NCBI RefSeq assembly: GCF_000620785.1
Contig: NZ_JIAI01000001.1
Location: 124,001 to 188,000, forward strand
Reading direction: 5' to 3'
From: Actinospineispora acaciae DSM 45401
Lineage (GTDB): Bacteria > Actinomycetota > Actinomycetes > Mycobacteriales > Pseudonocardiaceae
DNA: 64,000 nucleotides
In this document: positions 25,120-33,800 of the stretch, in pieces
How the letters are laid out: each line of letters starts with the position of its first letter
Position numbering within the stretch: the first letter of the stretch is position 1
Notes under the pieces: generated by a model
What the model was told of the DNA's origin: nothing
The model's database searches: none
Seen by the model: the letters and a program-made list of their open reading frames with translations, nothing else
Made by a program: the position numbers and the translations under genes

Positions 25120-26112
25120 TCAGGTTCGGCCATAGGCCGCTAGCAGGTCGGGGTTGCGCAGGCTGATGGTGGCTCCTTCGGCTACGCAGGTGAGGGGGTG
25201 GTCGGCCAACTTGACCGGGAATCGGAAGGCGTGTTCGAGGCTGTCGGCGAAGCCTCGGGCCAGCGAGCCGCCGCCGAACAGGACCACACCGTCGGCGAGG
25301 ATGTCGCCGGTCGCCTGCGGGGGCAGTTCGTCCAGGCAGGCGGCCAGGGTCTGGATGATGGTGTCGATGACGGGGCGGACCACTTCGGCGAGCTCGTCCA
25401 GGCCCACTGTCGCGAGCCGGGGGCGGCCGCTGCCGGCGTCGCGGCCCTGGACGACCAGGGTGGGTTCGTCCGCGGTGGAGGCCTGGATCTTGACCTGCTC
25501 GGCGGTCAGCTCGCCGACCAGGATCTGGTGGTGCTCGCGCAGGTGGTGGGTGACCGCGAGGGTCATCTCGTCGCCGGCGACCCGGCAGGAGCGGTGCGCG
25601 AGGATGCCGCCGAAGCAGAATGCGGTGACCTCGGCGGTGCCGCCGCCGACGTCCACGGCTAAGTGGGCGCGGCGCTCCAGCGGGTCGATGCCGCAGCCGA
25701 CGGCACCGGCGATGGGTTCGGGCAGTACGCAGGCGCGGTTGATGCCGGCCTCGTCGGCGGCCTCCAGCAGCGCGCGGCGCTCCAGCGGGGTGGCGCCGAC
25801 CGGGACGCCGATGGCCGCGCGCACCCGTACCCGTCCCCACGGCCTTGGCGCGAGGCGGTGCAGGACGCTGCGCAGGAAGGTCCGGGCGCCCTCCAGGTCG
25901 GTGATGACGCCGTCCTGGAGCGGGCGGACGACGTTGATGCCGGTGGGGGAGCGGCCGATCAGCTCGCAGGCCTCCCGGCCCACCGCGACGACGCCCCGCC
26001 ACGGCGAGCCGGCCTTGGCGAGCATGACCGAGGGCTCGTCGAGCACGATGCCCTCGCTGCTGTCGCAGACCACCGTGTTGGCGGTGCCCAGGTCGATTCC
26101 GAACTCTTGCAT
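25120..26112 (-). CDS. MreB/Mbl-like actin homologue
   Basis: A 330-aa bacterial actin. Phosphate-1 is FGIDLGTANTVV (4-15), phosphate-2 is VDVGGGTAEVTAF (about 160-172) and the adenosine motif is VLFGGGSLARGF (about 290-301). Length matches MreB (about 340). It is the third gene of an operon behind the RodA-PBP2 fusion, 14 bp downstream, with AGAGGAAGCG as ribosome binding site. No mreC or mreD lies nearby. Its likely role is a cytoskeletal guide for the fusion enzyme, perhaps in spore-wall synthesis as for Streptomyces MreB; that is inference. Confidence 0.88.
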   Translation of the reverse strand: MQEFGIDLGTANTVVCDSSEGIVLDEPSVMLAKAGSPWRGVVAVGREACELIGRSPTGINVVRPLQDGVITDLEGARTFLRSVLHRLAPRPWGRVRVRAAIGVPVGATPLERRALLEAADEAGINRACVLPEPIAGAVGCGIDPLERRAHLAVDVGGGTAEVTAFCFGGILAHRSCRVAGDEMTLAVTHHLREHHQILVGELTAEQVKIQASTADEPTLVVQGRDAGSGRPRLATVGLDELAEVVRPVIDTIIQTLAACLDELPPQATGDILADGVVLFGGGSLARGFADSLEHAFRFPVKLADHPLTCVAEGATISLRNPDLLAAYGRT

Positions 26113-26126
26113 GGTCTCGCTTCCTC

Positions 26127-29018
26127 TCAGGGACGTTGGATGGGCGCGGTTTGTTCGATCTCGACCTGGTGGCCGAGGTAGTGGGCCAGCGCGTCTCGGC
26201 CGACGGTGGACGCGCTGTTGGCGCCCTGGCCGGAGCCCTGGGTGAGGGTGGTGACGACGATGCCGGGGTCGTGGGCGGGCGCCACGGCGGTGAGCCAGTT
26301 GTCGTAGGTGCCGTTGGGCATCGAGCCGTCCTCGGCGGTGCCGGTCTTGGCGCCGACCGGGGCCGGCAGGCTGGCCAGCGAGGACGCGGTGCCGCCGGTG
26401 ACCACGGCGCGCATGCCGTCCTGGACGGGGCGCAGCGACCCGGCGAACGGCAGCGCGACCGGCGCCGGCGCGGGCAGCGCCGCCCAGGTGTTGCCGCCCC
26501 CGGTCGCCAGGCCCAGCCGGGGGGTGACCATCCGGCCGGTGGCCACGGCGGCGGTCCAGCGCGCGTTCTGCAGCGGGGTGACGGACAGGTAGCCCTGGCC
26601 GATGCCCATGATCACGGTGGAGCCCGGGTACCAGGTGCCGTTGTCCTCGCGCACCGACTCCGGGGTGCCGAGGTAGCCGGGGGACTCGGCGGGCAGGTCG
26701 ATCCCGGTGGCCTGACCGACGCCCAGTGCCCGCGCGGCGTCGATCATCGGTTGCGGCCCGAGCGCGACGGCCAGCTTGTAGAAGTACACGTCGTTGGACC
26801 AGGCCAGCGCCTGGGTCAGGTTCATCGGACCCATCGGCTTCCAGTTGCCGAAGGTGTGGTCGCCCAGGGTGTAGCTGCCGCCGGTGGGTATCACCTTCTC
26901 CGGCGGTATCCGGGGGGTGAGCTGGTTCGCGGTGGCCACCACGAGCTTGAACGTCGAGCCGGGCGGCACCGCGGACTGCGCGGCGTGCTCGCGCATCGGG
27001 CTGCCCTTGACCTTGGCCAGCGCCTCGAGCCCGGCGGGGTCGGCCGGCGGGCCGTAGACGTTGTTGTCGTAGCTGGGCACGCTGGCCAGCGCGAGCAGCT
27101 GCCCGGTCTTCGGGTCCATGGCCACGGCGGCGCCGACCCGGTCCGGCTGTCCGGCCATCGCGCGGGCCAGGCCGTCGGTGAGCACGCGCTGCAGCCCGAG
27201 GTCGAGCGACAGCCGCAGGTTGGCCCCCGGGACCGGGTCGGTGCGCTCGCCCATCGCCACCGGTTCGCCCAGCGGGTTGACGTAGACGCACTGGCGCCCG
27301 TCCACCCCGCGCAGCACGGCGTCATACTGCTGTTCGAGCCCGGTGCGCCCGACCACCACGCCCAGCGGCAGGTCCGGCCAGCGGCGGTGCTCGGACGGGG
27401 TGGCGATCCCGGTGTAGCCCAGCAGCGAGCCGAGCACCGCGCCGGTGGGGTAGGAGCGGCGCTGGCCGGGCACCACCACGACGCCGGGGATGCCGGCCTT
27501 GGCGACGCCGGCCGCGACCGGCGCGTCGACCTTGGCCACCCGCACGGCCAGGGTGGTGGCGGTGGCCGCGCTCAGCGTGGTCCGGATGGCCTCGGCGGGC
27601 TGGCCGACCAGCGTGGCCAGCCGGTTCAGGGCGGCCGGGTCGGCTTTCAGCAGCGCGGGCACCGCGTGGATCTCGGACTGCGCGGCGGCGCCGGTGGTGG
27701 CCAGCGGGGCGCCGTGCCGGTCGGTGATCTCGCCGCGCGGGGCGGGGATGCGCATGCAGCGGGTCATCTGGTCGATGCCCTGGGCGGCCAGCTCGGGCCC
27801 GTCCACCGCGCGCAACCGCCCGCCGTAGCCGGCGAACAACACCAGCAGCGCGGTGATGCCCACCGCGGCCACCCGAACCCAGCGGGGCCGGCGCGCCCGC
27901 CACCACGGCGCCCGCCAGAGCCGGCGGCGCTCCCCGTCGCGGCGCACCCCGAGCGCGGCACCGAGCGTGGCCAGGTGCACCACCAGCGCGCTGCCCCCGT
28001 AGCTGAGCAGCGGGAACGGCACGCCGGCCAGCGGCAGCAGGCCCAGGTTGCCGCCGAGGGACACCACCGTCTCCACGCCGAACAGCACGGCCAGCCCGCT
28101 CGCGAGCAACGCCCCGGGAGGGCTGCGCGGCGCGGCGGCGGCCAGCGCGAGCCGCCACACCAGCACCAGCGCTGCCAGCACCACCGCGACCCCGACGAGG
28201 ATGCCGAACTGCTCCACCACGCTGGCCACCGCCAGGTCGGTGTGCCGCTCGGGCAGGTACTGGGCGAGCAGCCCGGTCAGCGGGTGGCCCGGCCCGACCA
28301 GTGCGCTGGAGCCGACCGCGATCCGCGCCTGGGTGACCGCCCAGCCGGCCCCGGCGGCCGCCTCGTGCGACCCGACGAGGAAGCTGCCCAGCCGCTGCAC
28401 CTGGTACGGCTGCAGCATGCCGACGACCAGCGGGGCCGCCAGCGCGCCCGCCGCGAACAGCGGCAGCAGCAGCCGCGCCGGCACCCGGGCGAGCAGCAGC
28501 ATGCACCCGGTCAGCGCGGTCAGCAGCGCGCAGGTGGACAGGTCGGGCTGGGCCACGGTGAGCCCGATCGGGACCACCGCGATCACCGCTGCCAGCCCGA
28601 ACCGCCGCCAGGCCGGGCCCGGCGAGCCGAGCACCGCCGCCAGCGCCAGCAGCAGCCCGAGCTTGGCCAGCTCGGAGGGCTGGAAGGTGACCGGCCCGAT
28701 GTCCAGCCAGCGGGTGGCGCCGTTCGCCGAGGAGCCCGCGATCATCACCGCGAGCAGCAGCACGACGGAGAGCCCGTAGCAGCCCCAGCTCAGCGCCCCG
28801 AGCCGGCGCACCCGCCAGTGCCCCAGCGCCCAGCCCAGCGCCAGCCCGACCAGCGCGTACATGCCCTGCCGGACGGCCAGGCCCGGGCCGTCCACCGCCC
28901 AGAGGTTGGCCAGCCCCACGGCGGTCACCAGCAGCGCGGCGAGCACCGCCAGCAGGTCGAACCCCCGGCCGGGCAGCGGGGCCCGGTCCGGTGGCACGGT
29001 CGGCGTCGCCCGGTTCAT
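26127..29018 (-). CDS. natural fusion of RodA/FtsW-type SEDS glycosyltransferase and class B penicillin-binding protein (PBP2-like)
   Basis: A 963-aa single chain. Residues 20-360 form a ten-helix SEDS polymerase with TFQPSELAK (111-119) and the catalytic-loop PERHTD (Asp261), ending in the family FPLLSYGGSA (335-344). Residues 382-398 are one more helix, the former PBP anchor. Residues 410-963 are a class B PBP: the PRGEITDRHG pedestal signature (427-436), then transpeptidase motifs STFK (Ser687, Lys690), SND (740-742) and KTG (890-892). All catalytic residues are intact, so one polypeptide should both polymerise and cross-link peptidoglycan. Normally these are two proteins. It overlaps the upstream gene by 4 nt and is followed by an MreB homologue. 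Confidence 0.92.
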   Translation of the reverse strand: MNRATPTVPPDRAPLPGRGFDLLAVLAALLVTAVGLANLWAVDGPGLAVRQGMYALVGLALGWALGHWRVRRLGALSWGCYGLSVVLLLAVMIAGSSANGATRWLDIGPVTFQPSELAKLGLLLALAAVLGSPGPAWRRFGLAAVIAVVPIGLTVAQPDLSTCALLTALTGCMLLLARVPARLLLPLFAAGALAAPLVVGMLQPYQVQRLGSFLVGSHEAAAGAGWAVTQARIAVGSSALVGPGHPLTGLLAQYLPERHTDLAVASVVEQFGILVGVAVVLAALVLVWRLALAAAAPRSPPGALLASGLAVLFGVETVVSLGGNLGLLPLAGVPFPLLSYGGSALVVHLATLGAALGVRRDGERRRLWRAPWWRARRPRWVRVAAVGITALLVLFAGYGGRLRAVDGPELAAQGIDQMTRCMRIPAPRGEITDRHGAPLATTGAAAQSEIHAVPALLKADPAALNRLATLVGQPAEAIRTTLSAATATTLAVRVAKVDAPVAAGVAKAGIPGVVVVPGQRRSYPTGAVLGSLLGYTGIATPSEHRRWPDLPLGVVVGRTGLEQQYDAVLRGVDGRQCVYVNPLGEPVAMGERTDPVPGANLRLSLDLGLQRVLTDGLARAMAGQPDRVGAAVAMDPKTGQLLALASVPSYDNNVYGPPADPAGLEALAKVKGSPMREHAAQSAVPPGSTFKLVVATANQLTPRIPPEKVIPTGGSYTLGDHTFGNWKPMGPMNLTQALAWSNDVYFYKLAVALGPQPMIDAARALGVGQATGIDLPAESPGYLGTPESVREDNGTWYPGSTVIMGIGQGYLSVTPLQNARWTAAVATGRMVTPRLGLATGGGNTWAALPAPAPVALPFAGSLRPVQDGMRAVVTGGTASSLASLPAPVGAKTGTAEDGSMPNGTYDNWLTAVAPAHDPGIVVTTLTQGSGQGANSASTVGRDALAHYLGHQVEIEQTAPIQRP

Positions 29019-30055
29019 CTGGGGGCCGCGCAGGTCGCGTCGGCGGGCAGGAGCAGGGTCGGGCTGGCCACCGGGGCCGGCGCGGCGAGCACCGCGGTCA
29101 GCGCCAGCGCCTGGCCCGCCGGCAGATCCACCTCGGTGACCGCGGACAGCTGGTCGCCGTTCTCGCCGACCTTCATCGACCCGCCGGGGCGCTGCCAGGT
29201 CGCGCCGGTGCACCTGTCGGTGACCTGGAACGTCCAGCCGACCTGTTGCGCGCCGGTGCCGGGGCGCAGCCACACCTGCAGCCGGGTCTGGCAGGCCTGG
29301 CCGGGCTCGCAGCTGGCCAGCGGGCGCAGGTCGACCTTGGTCACCGGCCCGTTCGCGGTCGGAACGGGCAGCGGCGGGGGCGCGGGTGCGGGCACCGGCG
29401 TGGGCACGGCGCCGGGGGTGGCCGCCGGGCGCCCGGCGGCGTGCAGGGTGGCCAGGTCGGCCTCGATCCGATTGCCGAACAGCGCCAGTTCGAGCGCGAT
29501 CAGCCCGATCAGCACCAGCGCGGCCAGGAACCACCTGCCGCCCCGGGCCAGGGCGGCGAGGGGCGCACGCCGGGCCGGTTCGGGCGCGGCCGGCGGTTGG
29601 GCCCGCGGAGTCGTCGGGGGTGTCGGCGATCGCGTCGACGGGGCGTTCGGCCCGCCGGTGAGCGCCGTGACCAGCGCGGCCAGCTCGCTGCGCGCCCGCC
29701 CGGTGCTCGGCGCGGCGGCCGAGCGCAGCGCCGTGGCGCTGGCCGCGATTCCGCCGTCGAGGCCGATCGCGCTGGTCAGCGCCGTGGCCGGTTCGCCGGT
29801 CCGGTCACCGTCCGCGAGCACTCGCCCGAGGTGGGCCAGCACGCTGCGCGCCGACGCGCCGGCGGGCTCGACGGCCCCGGGTTCGGGCGCGGCGGGGGAG
29901 ACCGTGTCGACCAGCCTGGCCTGCCCGTCGAACCCGACCCACACGTTGTGCTCGTCCACCCCGCCGACCGCGGTTCCCGCCTCCCGCCGCTGGTCCAGCT
30001 CGCTGACCACCTCGGCCGCGATGACCAGGGCCTGCTGTGGGGTCAGCCGCGCCAT
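29015..30055 (-). CDS. single-pass membrane protein with degenerate kinase-like N-terminus
   Basis: A 346-aa protein. Residues 1-55 (LTPQQALVIAAEVVSELDQ, then GVDEHNVWVGFDGQARLVD) read like the catalytic-loop/activation region of a Ser/Thr kinase, but the HRD aspartate and DFG are not preserved, so this would be a pseudokinase remnant. A Pro/Ala-rich linker follows, then one membrane helix (about 186-205, FLAALVLIGLIALELALFG), a second Pro-rich linker and an extracellular beta-rich domain with cysteines (SCEPGQACQT, DRCTG). It starts the cell-wall operon and overlaps the fusion gene by 4 nt. A regulator of the RodA-PBP2 fusion is the best guess. The start is uncertain; the frame is open to 30298. 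Confidence 0.65.
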   Translation of the reverse strand: MARLTPQQALVIAAEVVSELDQRREAGTAVGGVDEHNVWVGFDGQARLVDTVSPAAPEPGAVEPAGASARSVLAHLGRVLADGDRTGEPATALTSAIGLDGGIAASATALRSAAAPSTGRARSELAALVTALTGGPNAPSTRSPTPPTTPRAQPPAAPEPARRAPLAALARGGRWFLAALVLIGLIALELALFGNRIEADLATLHAAGRPAATPGAVPTPVPAPAPPPLPVPTANGPVTKVDLRPLASCEPGQACQTRLQVWLRPGTGAQQVGWTFQVTDRCTGATWQRPGGSMKVGENGDQLSAVTEVDLPAGQALALTAVLAAPAPVASPTLLLPADATCAAPR

Positions 30056-30931
30056 CCTGGTCAGCTGCGTCAGGCAGATCCCGGCCGGTCCCGGCGCCGC
30101 CGGCCGGCGCTGGCCCGCCCGGGTGCGCCTGGAGACGCCGACGATCGCCAGCCGGGAGCCCGAGCCCCTCGGCCGGTACGCGCCGGGCGGCCTTACGCGA
30201 TGCACGTCATCCACCCGCCGAGGGCCGATGATGCGTAGTTCCTGATCACCCCTTGCTCCCCAGGTCGTGCGGTGCGCTGGCCGCCGTGGCGGTGACAATG
30301 TCGGCCGAGGGGGAGCGACTCGGGTCGTTTCGTTCCGGTACGCCGTGATCGAGTACCCGTTGGCCTATCGACCCAACCAGGGGGACGGCTGGGTCAGGCC
30401 GGGCACCATCGGGGCGGGCCGCGCGGCGAGTCGGGGGACCCGGCCGACTCCCGCACCGCCCCGGCCGCCCGCCGCCCGTCCGGCCGCAACCGGCCGGCGC
30501 CCAGCAAGGCTAGGCAGAACCGGGCGACGTGCACCGCAAGGGCCTCGCGCGCGGACGCCCACCACCGTCTCGACAACCGCAACAGCCACGTCAGCACGGC
30601 ATTCACGGCGCGGTTCCCGCCACGTACGGACTTCCCGGCATCACGCGTCTTACCGGGGCCGGCTGGCCGGCGAAACGGCCGCCATCGCCGGGACTCGGGT
30701 TTCGTTCTGTACGGCATGTGTCCGGCCCTCACATGCTGCGCGAACCCCCTTCGGTGATTCGCTGTGATCATCCCAATCCTAGTCCCGTGACGTCGGCGAA
30801 CGGCCATCCTCCGGCAGGGTGACGCTCTCATCCGACGCTGAGAATTCACCGACACGTACATCGTGACAAACGTGTTATCACACCGATGCCCGGTTGATTC
30901 CGTAAGCAAATTCCCGCTGCCGCATAGCCAA
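30056..30931. other. 876-bp region with no confident gene
   Basis: Upstream region of the cell-wall operon. Open frames exist on both strands but codon-position bias is weak except in 30394-30717 (listed separately). From about 30700 to 30930 the DNA is distinctly AT-richer than the rest of the window, with stops in most frames; it probably contains untranslated leader or promoter sequence and ends in a strong hairpin at 30932. Confidence 0.5.
30394..30717 (-). CDS. possible small basic/amphipathic protein (107 aa), uncertain
   Basis: The minus-strand frame from ATG 30717 gives a 107-aa very basic protein with a hydrophobic/aromatic middle (NAVLTWLLRLSRRWW and ARFCLALLGAGRL) and a Pro/Gly/Arg tail. 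GAGGGCC lies about 9 nt upstream of the ATG, and codon third positions are GC-rich as in real genes here. I do not recognise the family. It precedes the cell-wall operon by 340 bp on the same strand. It may equally be a chance open frame in GC-rich DNA. Confidence 0.25.
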   Translation of the reverse strand: MPYRTKPESRRWRPFRRPAGPGKTRDAGKSVRGGNRAVNAVLTWLLRLSRRWWASAREALAVHVARFCLALLGAGRLRPDGRRAAGAVRESAGSPDSPRGPPRWCPA

Positions 30932-30971
30932 TTGGGCCGTCGCGCACGGCGCACCGTGCGCGACAGCCCAA
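30932..30971. terminator. long hairpin downstream of the amidohydrolase gene
   Basis: TTGGGC-C-GTCGCGCACGG and CCGTGCGCGAC-A-GCCCAA form an 18-bp stem with one mismatch around a CGCA loop, 24 bp beyond the stop of the minus-strand amidohydrolase gene. It is one of the strongest simple hairpins in the window. Confidence 0.7.
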
Positions 30972-30994
30972 CAAGGTGTGCGGCGACGCCGGGG

Positions 30995-32224
30995 TTAGCG
31001 GCGGACGCGGGACATGATGGCGGCGTGGGCGGCGGTGATGCCGGTGGTGAGGGTGGGCTCGATGACCGGGGCGAAGTGGGGGGAGTGGTTGGTGGGGACG
31101 GGCTCGGTGCCGTCGATGACCTCGTCGGGCATGCCGCCGAAGAACCAGTAGACGCCGGGGACCCCGATCGCCTCGGGCAGGTGGCCGAAGTCCTCGCTGC
31201 CCATCCGGGGCGCGGCCTCGATGACCTTGTCGGGGCCCAGCGCGTCGGACAGGGCGGCGGTGAGGCGCTCGGTGGCGTCGGGGTCGTTGTAGAGGAGGGG
31301 GAAGGTGTAGAGCTCCTCGATGGTGGGGTCGGGGGCGCCGGACGCCTGGGCCTCGGCGGTGATCACGCGGCGCAGCGCGGCGAGGACCTTCTCCCGGACG
31401 CCGGCGTCGAGGTTGCGCACGTTGACGGTGAACTCGGCGCTGGCCGGGATGATGTTCTCCTTCAGGCCGGCGTGGAAGCTCGCGATGGTCACCACGGCGG
31501 CGCGCTGCGGGTTCACCTCCCGGGACACGATGCTCTGGATCCGCACCACCATGTGCGCGGCCAGCACCACCGGGTCGATGGTGTTCTCCGGCTGCGAGCC
31601 GTGCCCGCCCCGCCCGCGCACGGTGACCTTCCAGCTGTCGGCCATGGCCATGGCGGGGCCGGGGCGCACGTCCACGGTGCCGGTGCGGCCGGGCCAGACG
31701 TGCTGGCCGAACACCACCTCGGGCCTCGGCACCCGGTCCCACAGCCCGTCGGCGACCATCGCCGCGGCGCCCTCGCTGGTCTCCTCACCGGGCTGGAAGA
31801 CGAGCACCACGGTGCCCGCCCAGGAGCCGCGGTCGGCGGTCAGCAGGGTGGCCGCGCCGATCGCGCTGGTGACGTGGAAGTCGTGGCCGCAGGCGTGCAT
31901 CACCGGCACGGCGGTGCCGTCCGGGAGCGTGCCCGTGGCGGTGCTCGCGTACGCCAGGCCGGTGTCCTCGCGCAGCGGCAGCGCGTCGGTGTCCGCCCGG
32001 AAGCCGACCACCGGACCCTCGCCGTTGCGCAGCACGGCCGCCACGCCGGTGCCGCCGACGATGGTGGTCTCCCAGCCGAGCGCGGACATCCGCTGCTCGA
32101 TCAGGGCGGCGGTGCGGTGCTCCTGCATGGACAGCTCGGGCGCGGCGTGCAGCCCCCGGTACAGCTCGTGCAGGTCGTCCCGCAGTTCGGTGGAGATCTC
32201 CGCGGCGACCGGGAGCGAGGTCAT
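30995..32224 (-). CDS. M20-family amidohydrolase (hippurate/N-acyl-amino-acid hydrolase type)
   Basis: A 409-aa M20D metallopeptidase-type amidohydrolase. Metal-site motifs: MHACGHDFH (about 107-115), FQPGEETSEGA (about 142-152), and late MGSEDFGHL (about 340-348); the dimerisation or lid domain contains GRGGHGSQPENTIDP. These enzymes release amino acids from N-acyl or indole conjugates. There is no signal peptide, so it acts in the cytoplasm. AGGGACGG precedes the ATG. It diverges from a sugar MFS gene; a functional link is unclear. Confidence 0.9.
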   Translation of the reverse strand: MTSLPVAAEISTELRDDLHELYRGLHAAPELSMQEHRTAALIEQRMSALGWETTIVGGTGVAAVLRNGEGPVVGFRADTDALPLREDTGLAYASTATGTLPDGTAVPVMHACGHDFHVTSAIGAATLLTADRGSWAGTVVLVFQPGEETSEGAAAMVADGLWDRVPRPEVVFGQHVWPGRTGTVDVRPGPAMAMADSWKVTVRGRGGHGSQPENTIDPVVLAAHMVVRIQSIVSREVNPQRAAVVTIASFHAGLKENIIPASAEFTVNVRNLDAGVREKVLAALRRVITAEAQASGAPDPTIEELYTFPLLYNDPDATERLTAALSDALGPDKVIEAAPRMGSEDFGHLPEAIGVPGVYWFFGGMPDEVIDGTEPVPTNHSPHFAPVIEPTLTTGITAAHAAIMSRVRR

Positions 32225-32273
32225 CGGCAGTCCGTCCCTTCGTGCGTGCCTGTCGTGCGGCCAGTATCGCCCC

Positions 32274-32302
32274 TTGACACCCCGTCGGCTGGGTCATAGT
32301 TT
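32274..32302 (+). promoter_or_regulatory. promoter of the sugar MFS gene
   Basis: TTGACA (32274-32279), a 17-bp spacer and TAGTTT (32297-32302) match a vegetative promoter, 35 bp before the start codon. A LacI-like palindrome follows immediately. Confidence 0.5.
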
Positions 32303-32303
32303 T

Positions 32304-32321
32304 TGAGAAATCGATTACCCA
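32304..32321. promoter_or_regulatory. LacI-family-like operator after the MFS promoter
   Basis: TGAGAAATCGATTACCCA has a perfect AATCGATT core with the central CG typical of LacI-type operators, and lies at the predicted transcript start. No LacI gene is in the window, so the regulator would act in trans. Confidence 0.4.
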
Positions 32322-32336
32322 GCTCGGAGGTAGTTG

Positions 32337-33713
32337 ATGGTTGGCCTGTCCGCACCGTCGCGGGTGACGACCCGTCGGGTGTACGCGCTGGGTTCGCTGG
32401 CCGCGATCCTCTTCGGCTACGACAACGGCATCATCGGTGCCGCGTTGCTGTTCGTCCCGAACGACCTGCCGCTGAGCCCGTGGGCGACGGGTGTGCTGGT
32501 CAGCTCGACGGTGTTCGGGGCGATGGTCGGGGCGCTGGGCAGCGGGCCGGTGGCCGACCGGGCGGGGCGGCAGCGGGTGCTGCTGGCGGCCGGCGTGGTG
32601 TTCACCCTCGGGGCACTGGGCTCGGGGCTGGCCACCGGCGTCGGGACGCTGGTGGCGTTCCGGTTCGTGCTGGGGCTGGCCATCGGGATCGCCTCGGTGC
32701 TGGTACCCGTCTACCTGGCCGAGATGGCGCCGGCGGCCGACCGGGGCGTGACGACCTCGCTGAACCAGTACATGATCATTATCGGTACCGGGTTGGCGGC
32801 CGGGGTCGGCTTCGGGTTGTCGTTCGTGGGGTCGTGGCGGTGGATGCTGCTGGTCGGCGTCTTCCCCGCGGTCCTGCTGGTGGTCGGGATGATCGGGATG
32901 CCGGACACGCCCCGGTCACTGGTGCGGCGGGGTCAGGTCGAGCGGGCGCGCGAGCTGCTGGTCGGGCTGCGCGGCGACGGCGCCTCGGTGGAGCGCGAGC
33001 TGGCGGAGATCACCGAGCTGGAACGGGACGAGCGGGAGCGCAGCTCCGGGGCGCGGCTGTCCGAGGGCTGGGTGCGCAAGCTGTTGCTGCTGGGCGTGAT
33101 GCTCGCGGTGTTCCAGCAGGTCACCGGCATCAACGCGATCGTCTACTACGCGCCGAAGGTGCTCACCGACTTCGGCGTCTCCAGCACCGCCGCGCTGTTG
33201 TTCGTCTTCGTCAACGGCATGGTGAACATCGGGACGATCGCCGTCGTGGTGCGGCGCAAGATCGTGGACCGGCGCGGGCGCAAGCCGATGCTGCTGGCCG
33301 GGCTGGTGGGCATGTCGGCCAGCCTGCTCGCGGTCGGGGTGGCCGCGATCGTGCTGCCGGCCAGCTCGACGGCGCTGTTCGTCGTCGCGGTCGCCGCGTT
33401 CGTGGTGTTCACCAACACGTTCTCGGCGACGTGGGGGCCGGTGCTGTGGGTGATGCTGGCCGAGATCTTCCCGCTCGCGGTCCGGGGCCGGGCCATGGCG
33501 ATCGCCACGCTGTTCAACTGGCTGGCCGCGTTCGTGGTGTCGCTGACCTTCCCCCGGCTCACCGAGCTGGCCGGAACCGGGACCATGCTGGTGGTCTACG
33601 CGGTGGTCGGCGTGGTGATCTTCCCGGTGGTCTGGCGGGTGGTGCCGGAGACCAAGCAGCGCAGCCTGGAGGCGCTGGAGGCCGCCTTCCGGAGTGGCGA
33701 CGGCCGGTTGTGA
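32337..33713 (+). CDS. sugar porter, MFS superfamily (SP family)
   Basis: A 458-aa, 12-helix sugar:H+ symporter. Family signatures: GYDNGIIGAAL in helix 1, VADRAGRQ after helix 2, PVYLAEMAPA in helix 4, PRSLVRRG before the central loop, QQVTGINAIVYYAP in helix 7, DRRGRKPML, and VPETKQRSLEALE at the end. These mark hexose/pentose or inositol transport. The ATG at 32337 is chosen because CGGAGG precedes it; TTG at 32334 is possible. A promoter and LacI-like operator precede it. Confidence 0.93.
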   Translation: MVGLSAPSRVTTRRVYALGSLAAILFGYDNGIIGAALLFVPNDLPLSPWATGVLVSSTVFGAMVGALGSGPVADRAGRQRVLLAAGVVFTLGALGSGLATGVGTLVAFRFVLGLAIGIASVLVPVYLAEMAPAADRGVTTSLNQYMIIIGTGLAAGVGFGLSFVGSWRWMLLVGVFPAVLLVVGMIGMPDTPRSLVRRGQVERARELLVGLRGDGASVERELAEITELERDERERSSGARLSEGWVRKLLLLGVMLAVFQQVTGINAIVYYAPKVLTDFGVSSTAALLFVFVNGMVNIGTIAVVVRRKIVDRRGRKPMLLAGLVGMSASLLAVGVAAIVLPASSTALFVVAVAAFVVFTNTFSATWGPVLWVMLAEIFPLAVRGRAMAIATLFNWLAAFVVSLTFPRLTELAGTGTMLVVYAVVGVVIFPVVWRVVPETKQRSLEALEAAFRSGDGRL

Positions 33714-33800
33714 GATTTGTGGGGGATGACAGCGCGGGCGCGTCGAAGGTTGGGTGAAGAGCCGAAGACGCGGTGTTCGTCCTGATGCGACAGTGCCGCT

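Noticed and set aside
25120-27291. A 723-codon minus-strand frame covering the mreB-like gene and upstream sequence
   Set aside because: Only the last 330 codons (from ATG 26112 with a ribosome binding site) form MreB; the N-terminal part is an out-of-frame reading of the PBP domain.
30267-30767. A 166-codon plus-strand open frame in the 30 kb gap
   Set aside because: Protein is repetitive Arg/Pro/Thr without domain features or ribosome binding site; typical of shadow frames in GC-rich DNA.
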